This document shows positions 40,343 to 49,077 of a stretch of 64,000 nt of DNA, in pieces; position 1 is the first letter of the stretch, and each line of letters starts with the position of its first letter. A program made the position numbers and the translations under genes. The stretch is from UBA7330 sp965243485. GTDB lineage: Bacteria; Bacteroidota; Bacteroidia; Cytophagales; Cyclobacteriaceae. The DNA lies in the NCBI GenBank assembly GCA_965243485.1, contig CBDEVP010000001.1:4216001-4280000 (forward strand). The letters run 5' to 3'. The notes beneath the pieces were generated by a model that was given only the letters and a program-made list of their open reading frames with translations, made no database searches and had not been told where the DNA came from.

Positions 40343-42979
40343 TTACTTCCTTTTTTGGGCTATAAAATCTTTACGAAGTGTATCCGACCGGGTCGTAATG
40401 AACACCTGATACCTGCCTTCCTCCAGAAATTTATTGTGTTGGCTGAAATATGGGCTATCACTCTCCTGGGTTTCAATGACCAGATCCCATCTATACTCAT
40501 TTAATCCCCTTTCAGCCAGGTATGCAGTCTCCCACAGCGTCTCCCCCGCTTCATTTTGCACTTGTAGTTTCACCTTTTCCGGTCGTGGCATCCAAAACCG
40601 TATGGGCAGCTTCTCTGCCGTCCGGTAGATCGCTTCCACATATGTATCTCCATACTGCGGAAGCAGAACAACCGGCAGATCGAAGAGTTGTGCGTTGTCC
40701 CTGTCACCCTTGTAGATTTCGTAGACCGGCGACAAGCCGATCTTGTAGATTCCCCTCCCATGGGTGGCGGCCACCAGCTCTTGCGAATCTTCATCTATCT
40801 CAATATCGGAAACCGCCGCTACAGGCATATCCTCGCCCAGCAGCGACCAGGTCTCGCCGCGGTCGGTTGAGATATATACTCCCCGATACATACCGGTATA
40901 CAATATATCTTCGTGAAAGGGATCTTCCTTGATCTCATAGACCACCTGTTCAGGCAGGTTCCCCTTCATGGATTGCCACGTTTTCCCATAATCTTCCGAC
41001 CGGTACAGGTAAGTGCCGAAATCGTCATAATTCATGCCGGAGATTGCCAGGTAGACCCGCGACTTTTTATATTTCGAGGGAACAATTCTCCTGATATAGG
41101 CGGCCGGCAGTCCCTCAGAGCGTTCCACCCAGGTGGTGTCGCCGCTGTGCTTCACCCAAAACTCGCCGCGGTCAGTGCCGGCATACAGCAGCCCCTCCAC
41201 CAACCGTGATTCTGCCAGGGCCCCTACCGCTTCACGCATATCCCGATTGCTGATCCGCCCCTTGCTGAGGTTTGGACTGATGACGCTCCAGTTGTCTCCC
41301 TGATCGGTACTTTTTAAAATATAATTACCACCCAGGTAGAGCGTAGAATGATCATGGGGTGAGATAAAGAACGGTTCTTCATAGGCATACTGTATTTTAG
41401 TGTCCAGATCAAAACTGTCCGGGTCGGGCCGAATATCGGTTGTAGTGTTTGTTTTCTCATCCAATCTTCTCAGTCCGCAGCAAAAGTAGGTGATGTCGGT
41501 GTCCACCGTATCGATCAGCGTGATGGTTCCATCCCCTCCGCCGAAACCCCAGAGATAGTTCCAGTCCGCAGCATAGCTGGGGTCCCAATATTGTGATGGA
41601 CCATACACGGTCAAATGATCCTGAGTGCCCCGGGGTGGACCATACACGGTCGAATTATCCTGCGACCCTCCATAAATCGTGTAGGGGTCACCCTTTTCCA
41701 GGGTAATATCATAAAATTCCACTGTGGGAATATTATTGAGGTGCCTCCAGTTTTCGCCCTTGTCGTAGGTTACATACAGCCCCCCGTCATTGCCCGAGAT
41801 CAGGTGATTTGGATTGGTCGGGTTGATCCATAACTCACAATGATCATGATGCAGCTCCTGGGCCGGATTGGGAAAATGATGGTACACATTGCCGCCCATA
41901 TAGCTAAATGTTTTCCCTCCGTCAGTACTGTGGGCCAGCCTGATCCCGAGGGCATAGACTTCTTCATCATTCTGGGGATTGACGTATATATCGGCAAAAT
42001 ACCAGCCGATATAGGTGAAAAAGTGGAGTTCGCTGTCGTGGGTGATCTCCCAGTTTTCACCGCCGTCAGTAGTTTGATAGACTTCCGCTGCTCCCTGGCC
42101 TTCCCCCTGGTTACGATGGTCCAGGAGGGCATACACCTTGTCAGGGTTCGAATACGACACGGCAAGTCCGATCCTTCCCTTCCCGTCATCCTCAGGCAGC
42201 CCGTTGTCCGCTTTTTCCCAGGTTTCACCCGCGTCAGTGCTTCGGTAGATACCGCTCTGCTTCCCATTAATCCCGGGATAATTCTCCCACAGCGAAGCGT
42301 AGAGCACATTAGGATTACTGGGAGATATCACGATATCGTTGGCACCTGTTTTTTCATCCAGGTAGAGAACATGCTCCCAGGTTTGGCCCCCGTCCATGGA
42401 GCGGTACACCCCGCGGTTGGGGTTCGTCGACCAGAAATGGCCAAGAACCGCTACATAAACAATTTCAGGATCCCGGGGATGAACAGCTACCTCCCCGATA
42501 TGCCAGGAATCATTTAGCCCCAGATGACGCCACGTCTCTCCTCCGTCATCAGAACGGTACATTCCATTTCCCGGCATCGTAAAATTCCGCGCTTTTTTGA
42601 GACTTTCTCCCGATCCCAGATAGATAATGTTCGGATTGGAGGGAGCCAGTGCTATGTCACCTATACCGAGAACCTGCTTATTTTCAAATATTGGATCCCA
42701 GGTCAGTCCATCATTCGTCGTTTTCCATAGTCCGCCCGATCCAAATGCCGCATACATGGTGCCGGGGTGTGTGGGGTCGGCCTGCACCGCTTCAATCCGG
42801 GCGCTGTTCATTACCGGCCCTAATTGGGTCCATTTGAGTCCATAGTTGGACTCCGCCTTCATTTGTAAATGCTGTTCAAATGATTTTACCAGATTGGATT
42901 CGGGCTGGTTTTGTGACCGGCAAGGCTCGACTAAACACAGCATCAAAAGAAAAATGTGGAGTGTAATTTTTAATTCCAT
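40343..42979 (-). CDS. Secreted Asp-box (BNR/sortilin-VPS10-like) beta-propeller protein
   Basis: An 878-aa exported protein with a signal peptide to about PCRSQ. At least eight Asp-box repeats of the form S-x-D-x-G-x-T-W are visible (SDDGGETW, SMDGGQTW, STDAGETW, TTDGGENW, STDQGDNW, SEDYGKTW, STDRGETW and others), giving one or two seven-to-ten-bladed propellers over about residues 60-720. The last ~110 residues (IRFWMPRPEKVKLQVQNEAG and onward) look like an Ig-like C-terminal domain. Glycosidase annotation is common for the family, but I see no sialidase Arg triad, so a protein-interaction or structural role is safer. Confidence 0.85.
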   Translation of the reverse strand: MELKITLHIFLLMLCLVEPCRSQNQPESNLVKSFEQHLQMKAESNYGLKWTQLGPVMNSARIEAVQADPTHPGTMYAAFGSGGLWKTTNDGLTWDPIFENKQVLGIGDIALAPSNPNIIYLGSGESLKKARNFTMPGNGMYRSDDGGETWRHLGLNDSWHIGEVAVHPRDPEIVYVAVLGHFWSTNPNRGVYRSMDGGQTWEHVLYLDEKTGANDIVISPSNPNVLYASLWENYPGINGKQSGIYRSTDAGETWEKADNGLPEDDGKGRIGLAVSYSNPDKVYALLDHRNQGEGQGAAEVYQTTDGGENWEITHDSELHFFTYIGWYFADIYVNPQNDEEVYALGIRLAHSTDGGKTFSYMGGNVYHHFPNPAQELHHDHCELWINPTNPNHLISGNDGGLYVTYDKGENWRHLNNIPTVEFYDITLEKGDPYTIYGGSQDNSTVYGPPRGTQDHLTVYGPSQYWDPSYAADWNYLWGFGGGDGTITLIDTVDTDITYFCCGLRRLDEKTNTTTDIRPDPDSFDLDTKIQYAYEEPFFISPHDHSTLYLGGNYILKSTDQGDNWSVISPNLSKGRISNRDMREAVGALAESRLVEGLLYAGTDRGEFWVKHSGDTTWVERSEGLPAAYIRRIVPSKYKKSRVYLAISGMNYDDFGTYLYRSEDYGKTWQSMKGNLPEQVVYEIKEDPFHEDILYTGMYRGVYISTDRGETWSLLGEDMPVAAVSDIEIDEDSQELVAATHGRGIYKIGLSPVYEIYKGDRDNAQLFDLPVVLLPQYGDTYVEAIYRTAEKLPIRFWMPRPEKVKLQVQNEAGETLWETAYLAERGLNEYRWDLVIETQESDSPYFSQHNKFLEEGRYQVFITTRSDTLRKDFIAQKRK

Positions 42980-43115
42980 CTGAAAAACGCCACCATAATT
43001 TGAAATTGGTACAGTAAAAAGAAGAATTAACAATAAAGTATTCAACAAATAGCTACAATTTAAAAGGTACTATTTGATGTTTTATTGCTTTTTTTAGCAT
43101 ATGTGCATACTAAGC

Positions 43116-43145
43116 TTGCAATTTTATTGACAGACTACAATTTTG
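43116..43145 (+). promoter_or_regulatory. Possible promoter of the propeller lipoprotein gene
   Basis: TTG at 43116-43118, a 17-base spacer, then TACAATTTTG, which is close to TAnnTTTG but with two extra bases. It lies 30 bases before the first ATG. Suggestive only. Confidence 0.3.
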
Positions 43146-43174
43146 GAATAGCTTGGTCATTTTAATAAACAGAA

Positions 43175-44593
43175 ATGAATAACATGAAAAGTACGCTTAG
43201 TTCAGTCGGATCAATTGTATGGCTGGTAACAGTGTTTGCCTCAGCAATCTCCTGTACCTCACCAAATAACGAATCTGCCAACATTGAAGATAGCACACAG
43301 GCTTCCTCTTCTGCGTCCAATGGGTTGGTCGCCCAATCACATAACAGCGACTTTGAATCAGCTGGTACGTCGTGGGTTTCTCTTTCTGCAGCTTCCAATG
43401 GGAAAATTTACTACACGTTTTCAACTACTGACGTTGACCAGGGTGCAAGAATATACGTCTATGACCCCGCGACGGACGAAACAAAGTTTTTGGCAGACCT
43501 GACTGAAGTTTGCGGAGAAAAGGATTTAAAGGCCATCCCACAGGGAAAAAGCCACAGTATTTTTTATGAAAAAGATGGAATCCTGTATGGATCAACCCAT
43601 GTCGGGGTTCACGGTTCGATTGAAGAAGGAGAGTTAGCCATTGCCAAGGAGGGTTACCTACCCTATCCGGGAGGTCACTTCATCTCTTATGACATGTCAA
43701 CCGGCGAATTTAAAGACCTGGGAATTGCAGTGGAGGGAGAAGGAATTGTGACCATGACCATGGATGAGGATCGGGGGCACCTTTATGGCATTACCTGGCC
43801 ACGGGGACATTTTGTCCACTATGATGTGGAAGCCGGGAAAATGAACAACCTTGGACTCATATTAGGAAGAGGGGAAGCCGGGAAGCATGGGGACGATTTT
43901 CATACGCTGTGCCGGGCAATGTTTGTTGATCCGCGTGACGGGTCTGTCTATTTTACAGCAGCCAATGGCGACATCTTTACATACAATCCCAGCAATTCTG
44001 AGTCGTTCCACAAAGTGGAAGGTGTTAACCTACAGCTTGATTACTTCGGAAAGTATGATCCTGCTCAACCCGGGAGCCTTGGTTATAACTGGCGAAGGGT
44101 GCTCTGGCATCCTGATGAGGAGGTCGCTTATGGTCTGCATGGTAATTCCGGATATTTATTCCGATTCGATCCGCGAACACCCGAAATTGAATTATTAGAA
44201 AGGGTTTTCTCGGAACCTTTCAATAGAAGTGGCATGTATGGTCAACATCCTTATGGCGGCGATAACGGATTTGACCTTGGTCCCGACAGGGAAACCTTTT
44301 ACCATCTCACAAGCGGACCCGTTTACATAGACGGCCAACCGATTACAGAAGAACAGGCGGAAGAAATGAATTTAGATAATTCAGAGATGGTATACCTGGT
44401 CACTTATAATATACAAAGCAAAGCGTATGTGGATCATGGGCCTGTTTATCATGCAAATGGTAGCCCTGTCACCGATGCTTTTTCAATGGCCATTACTTCT
44501 GATGCTATCTATACGCTGGCGCGTTTTGGAAGTGGTGATGATAATGAAAGGAAAGTAGACCTGGTTGAAATACCTAATCCGTTTAAGGAGTAA
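43175..44593 (+). CDS. Beta-propeller lipoprotein
   Basis: A 472-aa exported lipoprotein: signal peptide with lipobox SAISC (Cys27) and a Ser/Asn-rich linker. The mature part carries repeated YxYDPATDE, SYDMSTGEFKDLG, HYDVEAGKMNNLG, TYNPSNSESF and RFDPRTPEIELL blocks at about 50-residue spacing, which is a six- or seven-bladed propeller with a blade motif like the SMP-30 or PQQ group. No active site is evident. A duplicated 3' end (20 codons) of this gene is found 208 bases after its stop. Confidence 0.75.
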   Translation: MNNMKSTLSSVGSIVWLVTVFASAISCTSPNNESANIEDSTQASSSASNGLVAQSHNSDFESAGTSWVSLSAASNGKIYYTFSTTDVDQGARIYVYDPATDETKFLADLTEVCGEKDLKAIPQGKSHSIFYEKDGILYGSTHVGVHGSIEEGELAIAKEGYLPYPGGHFISYDMSTGEFKDLGIAVEGEGIVTMTMDEDRGHLYGITWPRGHFVHYDVEAGKMNNLGLILGRGEAGKHGDDFHTLCRAMFVDPRDGSVYFTAANGDIFTYNPSNSESFHKVEGVNLQLDYFGKYDPAQPGSLGYNWRRVLWHPDEEVAYGLHGNSGYLFRFDPRTPEIELLERVFSEPFNRSGMYGQHPYGGDNGFDLGPDRETFYHLTSGPVYIDGQPITEEQAEEMNLDNSEMVYLVTYNIQSKAYVDHGPVYHANGSPVTDAFSMAITSDAIYTLARFGSGDDNERKVDLVEIPNPFKE

Positions 44594-44768
44594 TAAGCAG
44601 GTTCTACCTTCTCACGATTCAAAAACTGGTTCAAGCATCCGTTTGGACCTTTTTGTTTGTCTTCACCAACAAGTTGAAAGCTTCAGGCTAAATATATATA
44701 CTCCCTGGCAGATTCTGTTGCTATAAAAAAGCTTGGTTCTTCTTCTCTACCTATTAAATAGAAAGTAG

Positions 44769-44800
44769 GTTGTTGGTGAAAACACCAACAACGGCACAGG
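44769..44800. repeat. Hairpin repeat, copy 1
   Basis: GTTGTTGGTG, AAAA loop, CACCAACAAC, then GGCACAGG. The same hairpin and trailing CGGCACAG occur at 45069-45098. The gene-free stretch 44594-45141 holds both, plus the gene remnant and the ~50-bp dispersed repeat. Confidence 0.7.
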
Positions 44801-44860
44801 GGTGACGATAATGAAAGGAGAGTAGACTTAGTTGAAATAACTAATCCGTATAATAAATAA
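44801..44860 (+). pseudogene. Duplicated 3' end of the propeller lipoprotein gene
   Basis: The frame reads GDDNERRVDLVEITNPYNK and stops. The intact gene ends GDDNERKVDLVEIPNPFKE. At the nucleotide level about 50 of 60 bases agree, in the same orientation, so this is the last 19 codons of a former tandem paralogue. It starts immediately after the hairpin repeat, so the rest of the copy was removed up to that hairpin. Confidence 0.8.
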
Positions 44861-44921
44861 TGGCAGACACTCAAATCTGACCCCAAGCCTTCTTATGGCT
44901 GTATGAATCTGTGTGGTTGGC

Positions 44922-44990
44922 CCCCTATAGGGGTCTCGGGGGTGAGCGATGGCCTTTTCCCTCACCCTGCCTAAAGGAGACCCACCCTAT
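44922..44990. repeat. Imperfect hairpin next to the dispersed repeat
   Basis: CCTATAGGGGTCTCGGG at the left pairs roughly with GGAGACCCACCCTATG at the right, with an inner GGTGAG/CTCACC stem. About 70 bases. It directly borders copy B of the 50-bp repeat, as the MITE-like element borders copy A. Confidence 0.5.
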
Positions 44991-45044
44991 GTCATCCAGT
45001 TTTGTGTATTTTGGAATCAAAAAATTAGGTTTCTGAATGACCGG
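44991..45044. repeat. Dispersed ~50-bp repeat, copy B (inverted)
   Basis: GTCATCCAGTTTTGTGTATT, then TTGGAATCAAAAAATTAGGT and TTCTGAATGACCGGG. Its reverse complement matches copy A at 31167-31215 with few changes. Confidence 0.7.
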
Positions 45045-45068
45045 GTCTGTGTAGACGTTCTTTTGCAA

Positions 45069-45098
45069 TTGTTGGTTAAAACACCAACAACGGCACAG
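45069..45098. repeat. Hairpin repeat, copy 2
   Basis: TTGTTGGTT, AAAA loop, CACCAACAA, then CGGCACAG. Matches the hairpin at 44769-44800. Located 44 bases before the 3' end of the L,D-transpeptidase gene. Confidence 0.7.
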
Positions 45099-45141
45099 AA
45101 CTCCCGTTAAAATAAATGTTCCTTATCACCAATTTTCTTAC

Positions 45142-45903
45142 TCACAGTTCAATCTCATTTAATTCCTTTTCAGGCGCCTGAATAAGCAACGGGTATTTAT
45201 TGACATCAAGCCATCGTACAATTTTAAGTAGATCTGCTTCTTTCATAGAAGTACATCCTAACGTCGGTAAACCAGGAGCTCGTTCAACATGCAGAAAAAT
45301 GGCACTGCCTTTCCCTTTCACGATGGGACTTTCATTATGCTTCACAACGATCCCCAATGCATATAAATGGTCCTCTCGCCTCATGTGCTCAAAAGAGTTC
45401 CATTTTGATTTAGGGTCATTGACTTCATTTACTGGAATCGTTTGCCACGTATTGTAATCGCTGGAATTGGGATCGTCAACAAAATAATCTCTGTCCGTTA
45501 TCTGTTGATATGGCCAACTCACTCCGATTGGTTGTTTATCATATCCAAAAGCTACACCTAATTCAAAAACGCCTGCAGGCGCACAACCATCACCCTCTTG
45601 CTTCTCCCGGGCCTCATGATTCCTCAGGTGAAGTCCCCTTCCCCATCTCATGCCGTTCTTGCCCAAATTGACATTGATGGCCATGCTAACAGTATCCCAT
45701 TGATCATTCTTTTTCTCTAAGCGTAAAAGTTCACCAGTCGTGCTGGACCACTCCTCCGTATACACCAAAACGACTTGCTCACATGCCACCGGTAGATTGG
45801 AGAATGGCTGTGACTTAAGAACGAATGAAATGAGTACGAACGAAAGGCTAAATATGCCACCAATGAGTATTCGATTGCTAAAATGCATTGTAGTAATCTT
45901 CAT
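45142..45903 (-). CDS. L,D-transpeptidase (YkuD-like) family protein
   Basis: A 253-aa exported protein with an N-terminal membrane anchor or signal peptide (ILIGGIFSLSFVLISFVL). The catalytic block AIFLHVERAPGLPTLGCTSM has the His and the Gly-Cys-Thr of the YkuD/ErfK cysteine-nucleophile site. The segment CAPAGVFELGVAFGY matches the substrate-side loop (TPxGxF) of L,D-transpeptidases. The family forms 3-3 peptidoglycan cross-links or attaches proteins to peptidoglycan. Alternative ATG at 45888. Stand-alone gene. Confidence 0.82.
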   Translation of the reverse strand: MKITTMHFSNRILIGGIFSLSFVLISFVLKSQPFSNLPVACEQVVLVYTEEWSSTTGELLRLEKKNDQWDTVSMAINVNLGKNGMRWGRGLHLRNHEAREKQEGDGCAPAGVFELGVAFGYDKQPIGVSWPYQQITDRDYFVDDPNSSDYNTWQTIPVNEVNDPKSKWNSFEHMRREDHLYALGIVVKHNESPIVKGKGSAIFLHVERAPGLPTLGCTSMKEADLLKIVRWLDVNKYPLLIQAPEKELNEIEL

Positions 45904-45924
45904 AAACGAACATCATAAATTCCC

Positions 45925-46584
45925 TCACTCCATCAACTCCACCTCAAAGATCAACGTGGCATTCGGGGGAATCACCCCATTCCCTGCACCTCTGGAGCCA
46001 TAGCCCAGTTCAGGGGGTATTAAAATTCTAGCTTTTGTTCCTCGCTTCATTTGGGCAAATGCCAGATCCCATCCGTCGATCACCCGACCAATACCTAATA
46101 TGAATTCGATGGGCCTTCCACGATCTACCGAACTGTCAAACTTCGTTCCGTCCGCCAGGAAACCTGTGTAGTGCACCTTGATGTTTTCACCCTTTTCCGG
46201 GATCGTACCTGTTCCCTCCTCGAGTATTTTGATGCCTAACCCCTGATCATTCAGGGTATAACCTAGCATCAGCTTAGCTTTGGACCATTGTGCAATGGCT
46301 GCCTGGATGAAAAGCAGGTCCTTTGACCGTATCTTCAGCTTTCTGTTGGTGGCAAGCTCCAAAAAATACTCCATGTCGGTCTCTTCAGGCATCGGGATAC
46401 TTTTTGCCTTTTTTCCTGAAATGAGCTGGAACGTAGCCTGGTCTTCATTGAAAGCTGCACAGTATCCCTCAAACAAAGAATCCGTGTAGCAATAATCTGC
46501 TGCTTCAGACAGATTACATGTATCACATTGCGCGATCGTACCGAGTGACATGAACAGGCTGAGGACTAAAAAAAGGTATTTCAT
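45925..46584 (-). CDS. FKBP-type peptidyl-prolyl isomerase, exported
   Basis: A 219-aa protein with a signal peptide (MKYLFLVLSLFMSLGTIAQ). The N-terminal ~100 residues hold four Cys (CDTCNLS...DYC...GYC) and a helical part. The C-terminal half is a complete FKBP domain: GTIPEKGENIKVHYTGFLAD, GTKFDSSVDRGRPIEF, VIDGWDLAFAQMKRGTKARI, PPELGYGSRGAG and PPNATLIFEVEL. Catalyses cis-trans isomerisation of Xaa-Pro bonds during envelope protein folding. Start at 46584 places the signal peptide first. Confidence 0.93.
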   Translation of the reverse strand: MKYLFLVLSLFMSLGTIAQCDTCNLSEAADYCYTDSLFEGYCAAFNEDQATFQLISGKKAKSIPMPEETDMEYFLELATNRKLKIRSKDLLFIQAAIAQWSKAKLMLGYTLNDQGLGIKILEEGTGTIPEKGENIKVHYTGFLADGTKFDSSVDRGRPIEFILGIGRVIDGWDLAFAQMKRGTKARILIPPELGYGSRGAGNGVIPPNATLIFEVELME

Positions 46585-46658
46585 CAGTGCTTTAGTCATA
46601 ATAGGATTATTTTAAATAGCTGTGAACGATTTGAGAAGCGAGAAACATTGCGAGCATA

Positions 46659-47264
46659 CTAAATACCAAAAAGTTTCTGAAAATTCGGTAGATACTGACG
46701 GATTGAATTATGGAATAAATCGCTTTTATAAAGTAGTTTCTGACTTTCAATAACTAACAGTCTTTCAAAACTCTTTGATGAATTGTAAATGAATATTTTA
46801 TCGAAATATTCTACTGCTTGTGTATCTAAAAATTCCAGACCAAGCTGAAATCGCTCTTTAATAGTGGATTCACTTACATCATGACCTCCAGAACGAACTC
46901 TTTCTTTAACTCTTCTAATACCAATCTCCGGATTGACTAAAGCCAGGAAATACATCATGGTTTCAAAACCGTGGTTGCGTGCATCTTCTGCCAATTCTAG
47001 ATTATAATTGGAATGGAAATTAGTTTCGTAAGCTACGGATTTTTTGTTCCTGAAGGCATTTTGTATGTGGTCTTGAAATTCCGCATTAACTGTGTTACGG
47101 ATACCTTCTATTACTACCGGGTCAAAATTAAACGACCGCCATTTTGACTGGAAATGTTGATCCCAATCAAATGCTTCAATTTTATACGGGACTAGAATTT
47201 TTTGGCTGGTTGTTGATTTTCCGGATCCATTAGGCCCGGCAATAACAATGAATTTTGGGGACAA
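46659..47264 (-). CDS. Zeta-toxin-like P-loop kinase
   Basis: A 201-aa cytoplasmic protein of the zeta-toxin/AAA_33 group. Walker A is GPNGSGKST. AFDWDQHF holds the Asp found at the nucleotide-sugar or substrate site. YETNFH, FLALVNPEIGIRRVKERVRS and GGHDVSESTIKERFQ are characteristic blocks. Zeta toxins phosphorylate UDP-GlcNAc, but related chromosomal proteins may have other substrates. The start is a TTG (the base before the CCC CAAAA run), eight bases after the small partner frame. Whether it is toxic is inference. Confidence 0.85.
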   Translation of the reverse strand: MSPKFIVIAGPNGSGKSTTSQKILVPYKIEAFDWDQHFQSKWRSFNFDPVVIEGIRNTVNAEFQDHIQNAFRNKKSVAYETNFHSNYNLELAEDARNHGFETMMYFLALVNPEIGIRRVKERVRSGGHDVSESTIKERFQLGLEFLDTQAVEYFDKIFIYNSSKSFERLLVIESQKLLYKSDLFHNSIRQYLPNFQKLFGI

Positions 47265-47272
47265 CTTACAAA

Positions 47273-47413
47273 TTAGATGTTTTGAGCAACAATCTTACCC
47301 CTGGCTTGAGAAGTTTTCTTATTGATTGTGGACTTTTTTAATTTATCCTTTTTTAAAGCTTCATTCATTGCTTTTTCCGCTCTGATTGATTCGTTTAATG
47401 TCTCTTTATTCAT
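47273..47413 (-). CDS. 46-aa basic peptide upstream of the zeta-like toxin, possible antitoxin
   Basis: ATG at 47413 and TAA ending at 47273. The product begins MNKETLNESIRAEKAMNEAL, continues KKDKLKKSTINKK and ends with GKIVAQNI. It is helical and lysine-rich, and no family is recognised. Eight bases separate its stop from the toxin start, so the two are co-transcribed. The position (short gene before toxin) is the usual antitoxin-first order. It is too small for homology to be judged by eye. Confidence 0.5.
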   Translation of the reverse strand: MNKETLNESIRAEKAMNEALKKDKLKKSTINKKTSQARGKIVAQNI

Positions 47414-47568
47414 ACTTTAAATATACAGAATTATGAGTTATACAAAATGTTAAAGCAAAGATTAAGATACGCACATTTTGTATTCCCTCACTTATGGATT
47501 AACCCCGGAAATTCTAAAAAAGTGCCAATAATTAATCCTGGCGTCACTACTATTCTAATCTTTGCAAC

Positions 47569-48942
47569 CTAACTCTCCAAACTATACCCTGCTCTCCGTG
47601 GTCGGCTTAGGAAGTGGTTGCCCCATTCACTGTTGGTGAATCTCTCAGCTTTCACATCCCACTTCATCTTCACGCCAACCTGCCCGGTCCGTTGGCTTAC
47701 CCATCGGGCAATGTTGCCCAGATGACCTACGGTGGCAGAGCGATGACCAATTTCCACATCCGCGATAGGTCTGGTGCGGTCTTTGACACAATCGATGAAG
47801 TTCTTGGAATGATCGTTAGGCCTTGGTACCTGAACTTTCATGTCCTCCAAAGGAACTTTGAGCCATGACTTATCACTGACTTCAAGGATGCCTCTGCCTA
47901 CCTTGATCTGACCTTTATCACCAATAAAAGTGGCCCCACCGGTGGGTTCACCTTTATCTGAAAGCTCGACATGGATACCACCCGGATAGGTGTAGTGAAT
48001 GACCGGTTCTTTTTCTCCAAAGAATCGTCCGTAAGGAGAGTCCGCTTTTGCAACCCATGGCTCGTAGGGTTTTCCTTCCACCCATACTTCTTCCGGGCCA
48101 CCATTCTCATCTACGCCAAGCGCCCATTGGATCTGGTCCAGTCCATGCGCTCCCCACCCGGATATTTCACCGCCACAGAAGTCCCTGATAGATAACCAGC
48201 CCGGGTTGGAACGACTTATTTGAATATTCTTATTGTAAGGATGTGGCTCAACAGGGCCCATCCACATGTCCCAATTCACTCCTTCCGGAACAGGTTGTGC
48301 CGGGAGCGCATTTTCCCAGGGGCCGGGATAATTCACACCAATGATCCTGTTTACTTTGCCGATATAACCATTACGTATCAGCATGATCGCCCTTTGAAAG
48401 TTGTCCCAGGTTCTTTGCTGAGAGCCTGTCTGCAATACACGTCGATACTTTCTTACCGCATTTACCATCGCTCTTCCTTCTTCCACGGTCACGGTCAGTG
48501 CCTTTTCACAATAAATATCCTTTCCGGCTTTGGCCGCGTCAATACTGTGCTGGGCATGCCAGTGATCAGGACTGGCCACAATGACCGCATCAATATCCTG
48601 CCGATCAAGTATGTACCTGTAGTCCTGGTAGGCTGTCACGTGGCTGCCAAGATTCTTTGCCGAACTCTGGGATCGCCCCAGGTCTGCATCTGCGGTAGCC
48701 GCAAACTCCACGCCTTCAAGTTTGGCAAAGGTTTCTCCTAATCCACCCACATTGCCCGGGCTTAAACCACCAAACCTGCTTCCTGTACCAATCCCACCCA
48801 GGATTACTTTATCATTAGCTCCTACCCTTTTGCCGGGTCTGGCCAGTACCTTCGAGGGAATAAGGTATGGCACACCAATACCGGCTACACCAGCCGTAAT
48901 GCTCTTCTTTAAAAAATTTCTTCTGTCTGATTTGGGACTCAT
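47569..48942 (-). CDS. Tat-exported Gfo/Idh/MocA-family oxidoreductase
   Basis: A 457-aa protein with a twin-arginine signal (SDRRNFLKKSITAGVAGIG). The NAD(P)-binding Rossmann fold follows (VILGGIGTGSRFGG, EFAATADADL). The conserved DAVIVASPDHWHAQHSIDAA and AGKDIYCEKALT carry the substrate-side His and the Lys of the EKP-like motif. The C-terminal part holds GGEISGWGAHGLDQIQWALG and TGGATFIGDKGQIKVGRGIL. Oxidises or rearranges a sugar or cyclitol derivative in the periplasm. The exact substrate is unknown. Located upstream of the heparinase-like gene on the same strand, so a polysaccharide-related role is plausible. Confidence 0.9.
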   Translation of the reverse strand: MSPKSDRRNFLKKSITAGVAGIGVPYLIPSKVLARPGKRVGANDKVILGGIGTGSRFGGLSPGNVGGLGETFAKLEGVEFAATADADLGRSQSSAKNLGSHVTAYQDYRYILDRQDIDAVIVASPDHWHAQHSIDAAKAGKDIYCEKALTVTVEEGRAMVNAVRKYRRVLQTGSQQRTWDNFQRAIMLIRNGYIGKVNRIIGVNYPGPWENALPAQPVPEGVNWDMWMGPVEPHPYNKNIQISRSNPGWLSIRDFCGGEISGWGAHGLDQIQWALGVDENGGPEEVWVEGKPYEPWVAKADSPYGRFFGEKEPVIHYTYPGGIHVELSDKGEPTGGATFIGDKGQIKVGRGILEVSDKSWLKVPLEDMKVQVPRPNDHSKNFIDCVKDRTRPIADVEIGHRSATVGHLGNIARWVSQRTGQVGVKMKWDVKAERFTNSEWGNHFLSRPRRAGYSLES

Positions 48943-49077
48943 GTTGTTGTATTAAAGGGTGTTATTATCTAAGTCAAATAAAGGTTAAATATAATATGAT
49001 AGCTTATTTGTAGTGCCATAATAGAGTCAAAACCTTGAATCCGGCCTTGTATTCCTGAGGTACGAACATTCTAAAAT

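Noticed and set aside
41840..42517. 225-aa open frame antisense to the Asp-box propeller gene
   Set aside because: Antisense to repeated conserved blades. The composition is that of a shadow frame.
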